Shown in pieces: positions 37,330 to 49,482 of a DNA stretch of 64,000 bases; within the stretch, counting starts at the first letter, position 1, and the number at the start of each line of letters is the position of its first letter. The DNA comes from Oscarella lobularis. Taxonomy: Eukaryota; Porifera; Homoscleromorpha; Homosclerophorida; Oscarellidae. The position numbers were made by a program, and so were the translations under genes. Location: contig NC_089175.1 in assembly GCF_947507565.1 (NCBI RefSeq), positions 7,119,733-7,183,732 on the forward strand. The letters are read 5' to 3'. The notes under the pieces were generated by a model. The model made no database searches. It saw only the letters and a program-made list of their open reading frames with translations, and had not been told where the DNA came from.

Positions 37330-38130
37330 CCTAGTACATTACTTTCTTCAATGGCAAGTCAGTCGAATGATTTCATTAAAGAAATTAAAACCTAGAATAC
37401 CTAGAAGTGGACATATTGCTTGACGTTCCTAAACTAAACCAAGTAATGTGGTAGAAAAATTAAACCTAGTGTAAACGTAAATATTGGAATTGGAAATCTA
37501 GTACATTACGTTCCTACTCTAAACACCTAGTACATGACTCTCCTAAAAAAAGTGGGATTACTCACGTGGTTTAAACTATTTTAAAACCTAGAGTACCTAA
37601 TTACAATTGGAAATGGAAACCTAGTATATTACGTCCCTATTCTAAAAACCTAGTACAATACTTTCCTAAAAGTCGGATTAGTCACGTGGTTTAAACTATT
37701 AAAATCTAGAGTACCTCACTAAAATTGGAAATGGAGACCTAGTATATTACGTCCCTACTCTAAAAACCTAGTACATTACTTTCCTAAAATTCGAATTAGT
37801 CACGTGGTTTAAACTATTAAAACCTAGAGTACCTCATTAAAATTGGAAATGGAGACCTAGTACATTACGTCCCTACTCTAAAAACCTAGTAAATTACTTT
37901 CCTAAAATTCAAATTAGTCACGTGGTTTAATTAAATACCTAAAAACAGATTAGATAATTTTTACCCTAAAATGCAAATAAGACACGTAATTAAAACCTAA
38001 ATGACGGATTAGCTACGTGGTTTAAAAATTTAAAACCTAGAGTACCTCAATAATCCATTGATCTAAAATACGAATTAGGCACGTGGTTTAAACAATTAAA
38101 ACCTAGAGCACCTCATTAATCCATTGACCT
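37330..38130. repeat. ~120-bp tandem array with E-boxes, copy B
   Basis: Same unit as 8440-9340. GTCACGTGG/CTCACGTGG cores near 37561, 37679, 37798 and 37918, with diverged copies near 38016 and 38083. Confidence 0.85.
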
Positions 38131-38689
38131 AGATAATTATCCTATAATCTACAATCAACCTAGATTACCTCAGAAATCCACTGAGAAAATGGTCTAATGT
38201 ATGTGGCGGCTGCCAGCTACAGGGGTCAGGCCTAACTAAACTACAACCTATCTCCTGCTCTCTCACCTTAGAGCGAATTGGGAACCGCCCTACCTACTGA
38301 CAGCCGCCCTAAACCTTAGTGCAAGGGATGCGTGGACCCGTGCATGACTATCGTAGTGATGCATACGCCAAGGGTAGCTGCGCGCCGGCGCAGATTGATG
38401 ATGGAGTCCCCACTACGTTCTCTGCAACGCACATCATTGTAAATATTCACAAGTGATTTAATTAGATTTTTGATTTGATTAGTGAGTTTAATATAATTTG
38501 CTATTTTTCACGGAAGCGTACATGTGCGCGGGGACAAATATTTCCTCTATGGCGTACATGTGGTAAGAGTATGATGGATTAAGCGTCATGCTGTTAACCG
38601 CCGCCGTCAGGCACACGAGCGCCCTCCCGCCCCCTGATGCGCTACGACTCGGGCCCTCGAACGGCGGCAACGTGCAATCGCTTACATGT

Positions 38690-38845
38690 GACGTCACAGA
38701 GAACCACGCCCTTACGTGTACGCCTACACCACAGGGGGCCCGTATATTACGCACAAAACCTCATGGGCGTGTCTTCCCTTGTCACATCTTCGTCTACGTC
38801 ACGACTTCGTCTACGTCAGATCTTCGTGAACGTCACATCGCATCC
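38690..38845. promoter_or_regulatory. CRE-like palindrome and shorter TACGTCA repeat, copy B
   Basis: TGACGTCA palindrome near 38690-38697, then two to three TACGTCA-bearing units at 38790-38835. Confidence 0.35.
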
Positions 38846-38859
38846 GGTTTTCTTGGCAC

Positions 38860-39760
38860 GTGCGGAAGGAGTTTGACAGCTGCAAAGAAAGGGGAGATTC
38901 AATTACGCACGTCCAAATGACAATTCCGAGTCGTGTTACTTACGAGCGACGAGCGACGATGTAGCCGAATCCAAATATGTCCGAAGCGCGTTGATCGTTC
39001 GCACAGCGCAACGATCTACGAAAAACAGAGCGATTAATCGATTGCGACGCGACGTGCGACGCAACTTACCGTCGCGCGGCCACGCGGCGTCCTTCTTCTT
39101 TCGCCCGGGGCGCAGTCCTTCGCAAAGGACTGCACGGGGACTCGCTGCAACGAGAGAAAGGCGCGCAATTAGCTCGATTCGTTACCAAACCGCGTCATTT
39201 AGCGTCACTTACCGGCCGACTTCGCTATCCCCTCCGCTCGTTGATTGGCTTTAGAGGCTCGCCTCGCGGCGAGAAGCCTCTTCTCGGCGTGCCCCGGCGA
39301 TCGAAGTAACGTTGGCGTGGCGTGGCGCCTGTTTTGCGAGAGAGCGGACCAGACTGCGTCCGCTCTGTTGATCGCTTTAGCCGAGAATGACGCTGCGATC
39401 ACGCGCAGATAACGAATACGAGAGGGTGCGAACTCGCGGGAACACTCACCGGAACAGGTGGGAACAGGTGGGAACAGGTGACCTTTTATGGAGTTGTGAA
39501 GCTCACGTGAGGGCGCTCCTGGTCTGGATCCGAGGCGCGTGCGAGAGCGCCGCGAGAGCGCGTGCAAGAACGACGCGCGCGCGCGAAGCGTCCGCTCTCG
39601 TCGATTCTCATGCGGAGACAAGTGAGTTGTCGCACAAGCAGACCAAGGGCGTGCCTCCTATCAGAGAAAGTGTGAAAACTCATAGATAAAGAACGCGTGA
39701 ATTCTGCTGCACCGTAGTCGCGTGACCTCACGTGAAAGCTGCGTGGATGGACGGGATATA
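38860..39760. other. GC-rich CpG-dense block, copy B
   Basis: Counterpart of 10066-10980. It contains a triplication of a GGGAACAGGT unit at about 39450-39480 that copy A has only once. No assigned gene. Confidence 0.35.
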
Positions 39761-40072
39761 TGTTCGTCATCATTCTCCATGGTTACGCTTCATCTCGGCA
39801 ACAGAATCAATAGTACATACAAATAAATATCAAATGCAGCCAATATAAAAAAAATGAAAGTAGAATACGTGCATATGTCTTTGTCCAATAAATAACAATG
39901 CCCACACCCCACATGTAATGATTGTTCAAATCTATCGCCGACCAAAAAGGTCGAGAAATCAAAAGAGTGCACCGTCAGAGTCTGACTGAGGCACATGGCC
40001 TCTCCTCATCCAAAATAAGCTACGACAAGAGACTCATCTCCCTAAAAGAACGACCCTCCTGTGGCTTTCTAA

Positions 40073-40445
40073 TCAAACTTTTAGATTTCTTACAGTACGT
40101 GTACATTTTTCTGATGTCTGCTGTACGCGATGTTTTCTATTGGATTGATACGGCCGTTTGGCCGCTTGTGGCTTCGAATCCTCGATGATAGGTCTCGAAC
40201 AGGTCTGGAAAAATCGCCACTTCGCTTCGCGTTTCGCGTACAGTTTCTCGTCGATGTACTGACCTTCCTCGAGCCCCTTGCAAACGCTCGACGCAACTTT
40301 TGCTGCTCTCTCATTCGATGCAACTCGTTTACGATCGTTTCGGCGCGTTGGAGGGACTGAGGTTGGCGTTCGAGAGGGTGGTGAGGCCTCTTTCGGGGAT
40401 TCTACGCTTTCGTGGATCGCATTGGCTTTTCCTTAGGACGTCAGC
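40073..40445 (-). CDS. Unrecognised open reading frame, basic and Arg/Lys rich
   Basis: An open minus-strand frame of about 124 codons with no ATG in frame, ending in TGA at 40073. The composition looks coding (for example LEEGQYIDEKLYAKREAKWR), and copy A has a frame-shifted version. It may be an exon of a larger gene. No family recognised. Confidence 0.25.
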
Positions 40446-40559
40446 ATCGTCGATTCGCGAGATTCGCGAAGATTCAAAAGTGCATTTCGCTCTTTCGCGA
40501 CGGGACTTTGAAAATAACGCACGGTAAAAGTTCTAAGCCCTCCGCCAAAAAGTCGTCAA

Positions 40560-42900
40560 ATTTGCCTCTATGGACGAAGACTCTGGCTCCATTCGTGCGG
40601 AGTCCGTGTATGAAAGTGAACGAAGGCGCTTGAGAAAGCAGGAACGATGGATGGAGGCAAAGAAACGACCAAAAGAGACGCGAAAGGGAAGGGAGGAAGG
40701 CCTCCAATACGAGACGAATATCAGAAGGAAAACCATGCCGTCAGGAAGCCCACTACATCAAACGAACAAACGAATGAATGAAGAAAAGAAGTGCATCTCC
40801 TCTCCGTCTCACTCTGAGCATTGATCTAAGCTTAAGACAGGGTGCAGAAATCATTGACTAATGACCGATGTATCAGTCAGTAGATGCCTGCTCTTTTAGG
40901 ATATCATAATATCTGGATATCATTGAAAAGAAAAACGTGGTCTATTTGATGTCCAAATCGAGGTTATGACAGGTGAAAATTAGTTGTGTACCTATACTCT
41001 ATAGAGTTGGATCTACATCATAGGTGGTCTCATGGATCATAATCACCATACGGTGAGCAACGGATTTGCACTACATGAGAAGTAGCACGGCTATCGCTGC
41101 AGGAAATACATTGCCAAAGGTGAAGAGTAATTTCTTTATTGTCTTTTTTCTAATTGAATGACGTATTTCTCAGACTTGGAAACGAAGAGTTAAGTTGGTT
41201 TTATTAGAAATTCTATCCCTCTTTTTACTGCCTTTACAATCCTTAGGAGCGTTTATTTCTTGAAAACGTGAAGCTGCACGTAAAATATTTGAGGGCTACA
41301 CTATCATAACCTGCACCCTATTTAAAAATTTCTTGTTTTCTTCTAGGAAAAGGAAGTGGAGGAAAGAAGAAGGATCGCTACGACTCGTGTGAGAGGGTGG
41401 TCTGATATTAACTGCGTCAGACTCCAGGGGTTTAATTGGGCTGAACCGCCTGCTCTCTCGCAAAGGTACATTGACATAAAAAATGCATTTTTCGTCCTCT
41501 CATATGAGAGATCGTAGAGCCCGTTCATCAGCCTCAGATTCTTTAGGATATGAGTGATGATAGAGACCTTTCTTTAGGACTAGAATCCCCACAGAATGAC
41601 GTCTCTTTCTTTTTCTATTACCATTACCTTGCCTACATTTTCATTATTTGCATAATTCATGATAAGACTTAACACTAGGGTACTTCTGTTGAACCGTACT
41701 TGTAAAGACGTCATCTCCAGTAATTTAGAAACTTGTTTATTAGCCACCGTTTATAGCTAATAGCGTTTGTATAGACCTCTTCCCCTTGCCATAAATTCTA
41801 GATTTTCAAGGATTTTTCAATTTGATAGTGCCTCAGTTTTAACTTTAGATTTTAATATTTGACGAGGTATTAATTGTGAAGTTTGTACGATCGTCAACTA
41901 CGCGGCGTCCAAACGTACTGCGGTTTTGTCTTCGAGTGCATAGGTGGGCGCTTGGAACGTGTAGGCGTTTCAATGGAACGCGTAGGCGCGGACGTGTTCA
42001 TTGGGCATTTCAGATATAGGTCTAAAATGTTTACATCATACCGGACGTCGATCGTAATGACTTCAATTCGGTAACGCAAACTCCCTCTTTTGTTTATCCT
42101 GTGGTTCCCTTCTGGATCGGCGTGTGGGCGCGGTTGTACAGTATGTATGACTCATGAGCGTTTTTAAATGGGCGATCTGCATGTATTTTTTTCTAAAGAT
42201 CTTCGTATTTGCACGAGAACACGCATTTTCACGCGATGCACTATAGTCGACTTGTTCCCTGTACGTTTGCGCTTCGGACGTCCGGCGAACGTTGCCGCTT
42301 GCGTAGGCGATATGCACGGTTTCCTCGTAGAGCGCCAGCTTTCCTCTCTCACTTTTTGGCGCGAATCGAAGAGGGTTAATGTTATGGTAATTAGGTTGTC
42401 GGTTCGTGCCCTATGCACACGCCCACGTCGATTTTCCTGGCAAAGGTTTTGTTCCTATGCACCTCGATGATCTCACCTTTTAATAAGTTTCGTTCTTCTT
42501 CAGGGCCCGATAATGAGCGAAACGTTGCTCGTTTGCATGGACACTCATGTATTGCGCAATTAGCTAGTAGGAAAGGCACTGTTTATAGTGACCGTTTGGT
42601 CATCGCGACGTTTTTCGAAAGCGACATCTTATTCGCAATCTGAATTTTGTCAACACGATTCGGCCTATACAGTTTGAGGATGTTTTGACTTGTTTGGGGG
42701 GGGGGTGTTCCTTATAGTAATAGTGGGAGTTAGTGTTTGCACTCGATACGCGTAGCAACGGCAATCGCAGAAGCTAGAATGATGTAATGCGTTCTCGGAG
42801 TGGAATCCGCGATCCCGGAGGCGTATAGCGCCGACTGCTTGACCCGCGCGGGCAGAACGCGTCTGTGTGGGCTAAATACTTTAGATGAATCAGCAGACTT
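40560..42900. other. Spacer at the duplication edge, no clear gene
   Basis: Two plus-strand open pieces look partly coding but remain unassigned: 40570-40824 (MDEDSGSIRAESVYESERRR...) and 41348-41518 (begins EKEVEERRRIATTRVRGW after a TTTCTTCTAG acceptor). I cannot join them with good splice sites. The segment near 41930-42060 (GGAACGTGTAGGCGTTTC, CATACCGGACGTCG) recurs near 62800-62890 upstream of the next promoter of the cluster, so part of this is family upstream DNA. Confidence 0.35.
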
Positions 42901-42916
42901 GGAACTGAGCCCCCTC

Positions 42917-42923
42917 TATAAAT
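42917..42923 (+). promoter_or_regulatory. TATA box of the secreted Ig-like gene at 43 kb
   Basis: TATAAAT in the context CCCCTCTATAAATGCAGC, 61 bp before the ATG. The same CTCTATAAAATGC context occurs at 60958 and 63961. Confidence 0.6.
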
Positions 42924-42983
42924 GCAGCGCGAAATTGCTGAGTTGAGCATATCGAAAGAGCTTACGAAAATTCGTCTCTGAAA

Positions 42984-44069
42984 ATGAAATGTCTTTTTGT
43001 TCTTCTTGTGATCGTGCACGTCTGCCTTCTGGCTCGTTCGGCTAATTCATTTCTTGACGACGTATAGTCTATAGCGACTCGTACTAAGCTCGCATGCGTT
43101 TTAATTAATCAAACGTTTCAGCTCTGCAATCGCCTCACTGATGAGGAGCAAACTAACCATGGTGACCTGGCTTTGCCTGAGGTCTTTATCAGAAATGATT
43201 CGGGCCTCTTCTCATTCGCTTCGTCTTCCGGCGAACCCGCTACTATTTTTCTACCAGAACCATTGGACAATAGGAAACCTGATCATGAGTTTGTCCTGCG
43301 CACGTGTTTGGAGAAACGCCTTGGCGTGGACGCGAGCGGAAAATTAATTCTAGATGATGAGGTCGTGCATAGCTCCGTCCCTCCTCAATTAACGTATACG
43401 TTGAATTGTCTATATCCTTTTATAGGGGAACACAGCGTTTAATTTTACAAGTCCGTGCGGCAAAGAATATTCCCGTAAAAAACTTCTCTGCGCCATTCGC
43501 AACAAAGATCAACATTTTATTGTATCGATGAATGATGCTACGAAGGGATATCGCGTCAGCCAATGCGTTAACGTGTGGCAAGAGGAGTTCTGTCGCAGCG
43601 CTTTTTTGGAGAATTACCTTCTGGAGCGAGAGCTGCTTCGCGACTATCTGAAGTCGGCTTGCATGACGCTCTTTCATAAAGACAAGCGTTGCCCTGCAAC
43701 GTTCGGGCAGATTCAAAGTACTAATTTGATATATATACTCATATGACTTTTGCTTGTTTTCTTATCGCCTTTTGCACAGCGATTGGCAGGGGTATAATAG
43801 AGCACTCAAAAGGAAGGGGCGACACAAACGCTACTTTTATCTGTACATATACAAACCCTTTGAAGAACTGTACGTGGTGGGAAGTTCAAAAGTCAAAGGA
43901 CTGTATTCCGGTGCCACATTGCAATGGCGAAACTTCGGTAGCTTGCCAAAATCAACTAGAGAAAGGTGTTCAGCTTCGCTACAAGCCCTCGCTATCTTTG
44001 AAAACGTTCGCATGCAAAAAAAGCTGCGACTCAGAGAAATTACGTTGTCGTCTTTCAATTCGCGCTTGA
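42984..44069 (+). CDS. Secreted Cys-rich protein with a C-terminal Ig-like domain
   Basis: Four exons: 42984-43061 (signal peptide MKCLFVLLVIVHVCLLARSA), 43122-43393, 43452-43717 and 43780-44069. All have GT-AG borders and matching phases, with introns of 58-62 bp. Exon 2 has few Cys; exon 3 has six Cys; exon 4 has an Ig-like pattern (ATFICTY, NCTWWEV, then C..C..C and KTFACKK) resembling the other family members more distantly. No membrane span, so it should be secreted. It lies on the opposite strand to the receptors of the cluster. Function unknown; it could be a ligand or a soluble receptor. Confidence 0.65.
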
Positions 44070-44189
44070 AAGCAATACATGTAGGTACAAAAAGGATGGT
44101 TCGTTTAAAAACTCTTACGTGCATGGTCGCACTCTTTCGCTAAATGTAAAATAGTAAGTACATCACGCGAAAATTGGTACACCGCGGTG

Positions 44190-44540
44190 CCTTGTGACAT
44201 CATAAAACCCGGATGTGAAAAAAGAATCCAATTATACCTGTAACCGTGCGAGGAAACGTCTGGATTTCGATTGTCATTGCGTTAAATATGAACTCTCTTG
44301 CGCTAGGATATCTGAGAGATTCGAAATTCTGCTGTGATTGCGGTAATTCGAGCAGGATAGTCATAACGACTTTCGTTTAGACTTGTGCAGCGAATGCAAG
44401 ACTTCAGACGAGCACCTAATTCAGTTTGAAAGGCAGAAAGCGTGTCGATACAGGTAGAATGTGAACGGGGCCCCCTTTGTCCACATCGAGACAACGCCGA
44501 AAAGTTTTTCGTTCAATGACTCCAATAGGTTTTTAGTAGC
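44190..44540 (+). repeat. 3'-flank module of the receptor cluster, copy 1
   Basis: Follows the secreted gene. It begins AAAACCCGGATGTG, then a GAACTC...TTGCGCTAG piece, a GATTGCGGTAA piece, and ends with GTCGATACAGGTAGAATGTG. Related copies lie at 45400-45640, 52370-52610 and 59940-60240. The last part is also found at 11761-11910, over the 3' end of the kelch gene. Confidence 0.6.
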
Positions 44541-45399
44541 CTATATTTTAGCATATACTCGTAGACTTCAATACATTGCGTCGATGTCTGCCTATAGAGG
44601 AACGTGCAGACACGGATGTGTGAGGCGTGCAGTTTATATACATTTAGTTTATCTAGAATGTTCTCAATTACCCCTGTTGGTTTATTGTAGTGAATGACAT
44701 CAATGTAAAACCGGACGTCTCTATGTAAGAACGTCACTGCCTAACTCTTGATGTTTCTCGTGTCGGGCGAGTCCTCCCCGTTTTGTAGCGTTGTGCTTGA
44801 ATGCGTCTCGTGAACTTTTTCGTATACGTCTGGCTTCAGGCGTTTATAAATGCATATCCCCTGGCGCCGAGCGGGTCAAAGGTGGGCTGGCTTCATCCTG
44901 GGCCATATGGGCAGCTTCTGAGACATACTCAATTAGAGTTTCGCACTGCCACGTATTAGGAGACTCCGTTTGTGCAAGAAGGAACGTTTTTCTGCCTGGT
45001 TTTGGTCTTTTTCTGGTTCACTTGAAATGGAGCGGAGACTAACCTGATGACGCCGAAGAAACTACATTTGCTCATCATTTCCTCTCTAATCTCAAGAATG
45101 CATTTTGCATTCAGAAAATGCATGTTACTACCAAACAGTTCAGAAAGCGGCGCAGATTATAGGAGATGCTGAGGCGCAGAAACGGTTCCGCTTTGAAGAA
45201 AGAAACGAAGTTTACATCATACTGCATATCTAATGTGAATCGTTCTATTTATAGATTTAATTCTACGTGCGTTACTAAAATAGCTTACCCCAACTCAAAG
45301 AGTATCCTTTTTTGGAAATGAACTACTAGGTAATGACGTCGCGGTAAATCGTTGACAAAGAACGCGCACGTTATGTTGATGTCTGTTTCTAAGGCTTAT

Positions 45400-45640
45400 G
45401 TCCTACAACCCGGATAAGGAAAAGCAACGTCGGTTCTCGAAGGAAATGCTGCTGTTTGGCGTCGACAATGAACTCGCCAGCGCTTGAAAATGAGCAAGAA
45501 TCGAAATTCTTTTCAGATTGCGGTAAGTTGGAGGCTAAAATCGCTATTTTCGACGAAGAACTATATACTACCGTGCATCGACACGCCCTTTGCCGTTCAG
45601 AGTCAACACAGTACACTTGTAGGCGCTCATCGAAGCCGGT
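45400..45640 (+). repeat. 3'-flank module, copy 2
   Basis: Contains ACAACCCGGATAAGG, GTCGACAATGAACTCGCC and CAGATTGCGGTAAGTT. No plus-strand gene is left in front of it, which suggests that a secreted gene once stood between 44.8 and 45.4 kb and was lost. Confidence 0.55.
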
Positions 45641-45959
45641 AGAGCGTTCACAGAGGGTACGATCGGATCTAGCTATACGATTCGCACTTCAACTCAAAAG
45701 ATCATGCATACTAATTGTCCCAATCCTTGAACTGCATGACTTTTCTTTAGCTAAACAGTAGGGCATTTTTTGCGATGTTTCAAAATTAATTAAGGCTCCC
45801 TAACTTAGTGAGTAGTTTCGTCATATTAGCTATAAGAGGATTACTCAGCAATATTCTGATTAGACTACTTCAAAATTTCCACAACGACACATAAACGTGT
45901 TCGGAAGTTTCATTTATCTATAATTGTATATCTAAAAATGTTAGGCAAGGCGTTAGCTA

Positions 45960-46795
45960 CTAAAAGTTAAGCGTTTTCTCGATAGCCCGATTTTCAAATC
46001 CCGAGCAACTTTTCGTAGGGTTTTCTCGTGTAGGGAATCGCTTTCGTTTCAATGCCAATATAATGGCTACACCAACACCAATAAGAACCGCAACAATGCC
46101 GCACACCGTAGCAGAAATAGTAACAGCAGCGTGACAGGAAGTACAACTCCCTGACTCAGACGATACGTTGTAAAATGAAGTAAAATTGAAATAGGAATGA
46201 TTCGTACTAGTAGTAGAGGCAGCAGTAGGACTATCGGTCGTAGGGCTAGGCCTCCCTTGTTGTGCAGTCGCTGTCGACGTCATCATTGTCCTCGTTGTCT
46301 CTGTAGGATAATTAGTTGTATTTGTATTAGTATTATTCTGGATGACGACGTTGACAGTGCAGCATATCGTAGGATATAGAAAATCCTCGAGAAAGCAAGC
46401 GAATTGGCTTTGGGACGGGTTGATTAAAGCGCTCTTGATTTTCAAGACGCGAGTGAGTTTCGATACGTAAATCCAGCAGGTTGAGGCGTCGTCGTCGTCG
46501 TCTCGGTTAAGATTGCAATATTTAATGTTTTGATTCGCAGTCGTTTTCCAAGTAAGCGCGTCGCCGTCGAGTCGAGGTCTATGACAAGTGACGTCGACGA
46601 CGTCTCCTTTCTTTACGGGAATGTCCTCGTTGGTGATACGAGATGTCTTTCCCATAACGTCGCGCTGGCAGTAACAATCTGTTAGAGAAACCTCTCTTTA
46701 GGAGGCTTTCTTCTTCTAGTAGTAGTCGCGAGCTTACCGTTGGTCTGTGCGACACTGGAGCTGATCGCGAGAAGAAGATAACCTATAGGCGACGT
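45960..46795 (-). CDS. Kinase-less Ig-like membrane receptor (receptor B); start codon apparently lost
   Basis: Exon 1 (46738-46795) encodes a signal peptide reading PIGYLLLAISSSVAQTN. Exon 2 (45960-46678, phase 1) gives [11 protein letters not shown], then an Ig-like domain ([32 protein letters not shown]), a Thr/Ser/Pro-rich stalk with many N-glycosylation sites, a membrane span (ISATVCGIVAVLIGVGVAII) and a 30-residue tail. Where the kinase relative has ATG, this copy has ACG (46793-46795), and an in-frame stop lies just upstream. It either uses a non-AUG start, has another first exon, or is dead. The tail is out-of-frame kinase DNA. Confidence 0.6.
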
Positions 46796-46799
46796 GTCG

Positions 46800-47760
46800 C
46801 ACACTATGAGTCTCAATTCCTACGCGTACCTGTACCGAAAATGAGAGAGGAAGCGCTCATGGTTTCCTATAGAATGTCCGATTGGCTCGCTTTTCACGAC
46901 TAAAGGGGTGCTGTGAACCCCTGGTTCCCGGTTGTATATCCTTGCGAACGTTCTCATGTCTGGCTTCCGACGTTTTGCATATACGTAACACGCATATCCT
47001 GCCGGGGTGACCTTACGCGTTTAGTGGAGTCGTGCACCGAAGGAGTCTCTCTCACCACCGCGTATTGCGGCAGCGTGTGCAAAAAAGAACGCTTTGACTC
47101 GATCGTTTTCCGGCCGTTTAGTTGACCTGCATGAAACGGCCGGAGACCGCCGAAAAAAAATTGAAATGCGAAAATCCTAAGGATGACGTATGTATACGTG
47201 TTTTACATACTGTACAGCGATCGGCCAGTGCTAAGAATAGGACTTGCACCATCTCTCATCATTGCAATTACGTCACGTCACTGCATAGACGTCACGCAAT
47301 GATGTCTATGTGTATCGCTTGAATTTCTGAGCTGTGAGGTCATTCTTTTCGAAGCTAGCCATCGCTGAGGTATGCGAAAAGCATGCACTTGATCTTTTTT
47401 GGCTTCGAAGGCACGGAGATGGAAAAAGGCGAGCGATTTTATTTTCTTAGACTTTGTGGCAGTCACAGCTATTTTTCATGCAGTGCCACTTTATCTACGT
47501 AGAAGAAGTCTCGCTTTTACGGTTACTGGCTGCTTAAAGCGTATGACGCAGATCGGTATTCAAAGCTTCTTTAAGATCAGAAACGATATCGCCAGCCTCC
47601 ATTCACTAACGAGCGGATTTCACTGACGAATCGCGGGAACGAGCTTGTCTTCTACATATTATTAAAAAGAAGGGCTGAACGAGGATCAATTAAGTGAAAA
47701 GGGGTGAATGCGCGATGGCCACGTTAACGATCAAGATCATTTTTTTTCGCACACACACAC
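46800..47760. other. Upstream region of receptor B with CRE-like sites
   Basis: Shared with the upstream region of receptor D (55760-56460). Common pieces are GCATATCCTGCCGGGGTGAC (46998) and GGCCGGAGACCG, and a cluster ATTACGTCACGTCAC...GACGTCACGCAATG at about 47268-47305. A CA microsatellite lies at about 47748-47772. Confidence 0.5.
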
Positions 47761-47776
47761 ACACACACACACTCAT

Positions 47777-48070
47777 TCAACAACCTAATACAACATGTCC
47801 ACCGTATGTTTCGATCCTTCCTTTTGTCCTTTCGTCGTCGTTCGTTCTTTCGGGCCCTTCATACGACATCTCCAATTGTTTTCCTTCAGCTGTCGCCAAC
47901 GCACGACCTAAAAATAGACTCTTATTAGTCACTGTAAAATAATCGCTGTACATACCTTTTCTGAATGCGTCCGTATTAGCGTTACCCGAGCTACACCGCG
48001 GGGAGGTTCGGACGCTTCGTAGCTCATGGCAGCCACCGCAAGCGATGACCACCGGTTCCAAAAAGTGTCG
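47777..48070 (-). pseudogene. Possible PP2C-phosphatase gene fragment
   Basis: Two exon-like pieces join through a 48-bp intron (47908-47955; donor GTATGT, acceptor TATTTTTAG). The second reads GRALATAEGKQLEMS, then NDDERTKGRIETYGGHVV, which resembles the PP2C stretch with (R)I-x-x-x-G-G-x-V preceded by a V-A-N-x-G-D-type strand (here GNANTDAFRKG). No PP2C metal-binding residues are seen and I find no further exons. The assignment is tentative. Confidence 0.25.
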
Positions 48071-48620
48071 GGCGAGTTTTGACCTCATAGGCCCCCTCAA
48101 GCAGTATCCGCCTGGATGAGTAGTCGGCCCCTAATACCGAATCCCCCGGCGCGACGATACCTGACCACATTGGTAAGCATATAGCTAAGAACCAGGGCTT
48201 CTGAGGAGGAGAGCGGCTGACCACCGTTTGTAGAAGTCGACAGGAAAGGACGTGCAATGCCTGAATCGAAGTCTCCTGAGCCAGATCATCCGCAGTCTAA
48301 TCGTGCCAGTTGGTGAGATAAGTGCCGGCAACCAGACCGCTTGCGACACCCCCTCCGAGCCGTGCCCACTCTGCCTAACGCAGGCCGTGCTCGTTTGGCA
48401 ACAATAAGACGTATAAGCGATCTTTCCGCTCAGTGCGTGAACCGAGGCCGAAGCCCCCCATCGCCCTGCTTAGAGGCTCCGGCACGGGATTAATCCGTGG
48501 GCCACGCTGATCCAACGATCCTGACTGCCCTTTTGCCAATCTCCCGAGCCAGTCCGTCAAGGATGAGACGCAGATTGCTCCGCGCCGCACCCACCCTAGG
48601 CCTCAACTGAAGGGAAATCG
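48000..48620. other. GC-rich block of foreign composition, unidentified
   Basis: About 600 bp clearly richer in G+C than its surroundings, without tandem repeats or a convincing ORF. It could be part of a retroelement or an old insertion. I recognise nothing in it. Confidence 0.35.
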
Positions 48621-48839
48621 GTGTGCGCTTTGCTTTTGAACAGCGTAGCCCCACCCATTGCTCTCATTGGTCCGTCAAGGTCACGTGGTTTTACCTAGAG
48701 CTGTCATTGGTTTCTCTGAATAGGTGCGAAAATAAAAACCTGTTTCAATACCGGTTTGACTGTATATTGCATCATGATTGTAGTCAGCATTTCTATTTCT
48801 GGCAATGAATGATGTAAGCTTTCTCGCCTCGAGATCAAG

Positions 48840-49245
48840 ATGGTGGAAGATGCCTCGTGGTCGCCGTTTCGCTTCGTCGCTGCTTCTTGTTCTACATTTC
48901 GGTTAGATTATCGTAGATCGGCTTTCGCGGTCTTGTCCTCGAACGGGACATGAGAAGAACCGAACACGTGATCTCGAAGAAGGAACAAAGCGTTGCGTAG
49001 AAGACGAAAACGGTCGATTTCGGCGAGTACGACGCCTTCGAAGCTTAGGAAAAATGCAAGAGACGGCGTCCGGTAAGCTTCTAAGCGATTGGGAGCCCGT
49101 TTGTCGCGATAGAAAGGCGATCTCTTCACTCGGCCTTCGCCGATCACTTTCTCCTTGTTTTATCGCAGCGATCTGCAACTCCGAAGCACGATGCGATCAA
49201 GGGAAAGCGCTGAAGTGCGGTAAAACCGTGCAGAAATACGAACAG
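48840..49245 (+). CDS. Small spliced gene, unrecognised (3' end not found)
   Basis: Exon 1 48840-48875 (MVEDASWSPFRF), a 31-bp intron, exon 2 48907-49072 and exon 3 49169-49245 (AICNSEARCDQGKALKCGK) stay in one frame with GT-AG borders. An acceptor TTTTATTTTAG at about 49406 could continue it, but that would overlap the last exon of the kinase gene in antisense. No family recognised. Confidence 0.3.
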
Positions 49246-49482
49246 GTACGCTTTGGGCCCCCGAAACAATTAGGGTTCTTTTCTTTGCGAATTTTGGCTC
49301 GTACGAGCCATTTGACCGTTATACTAGCGAATTAGAGTCGAACTAGCGCTTCTGTATTATTACGTTTGCCGCAAACCGAGACTCCTCATAATTAATTTTA
49401 TTTTAGTGTGTAAGAATTTTCATGTGCAGTGCGCGAACGAAAATGGAGAGCATCGAGAACATGCACGCAGAGTGTTTATTTT

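Larger units (their letters stand above)
28660..40560. repeat. Segmental duplication, copy B
   Basis: Counterpart of 1-11720. Homology fades at about 40560 within a shared piece reading CGCACGGTAAAAG. Beyond it, copy A continues into the kelch gene, while copy B continues into unrelated DNA with the Ig-like receptor cluster. Confidence 0.9.

Noticed and set aside
47694-47942. Plus-strand ORF over the CA microsatellite
   Set aside because: Microsatellite-driven frame, antisense to the better-spliced PP2C-like pieces.
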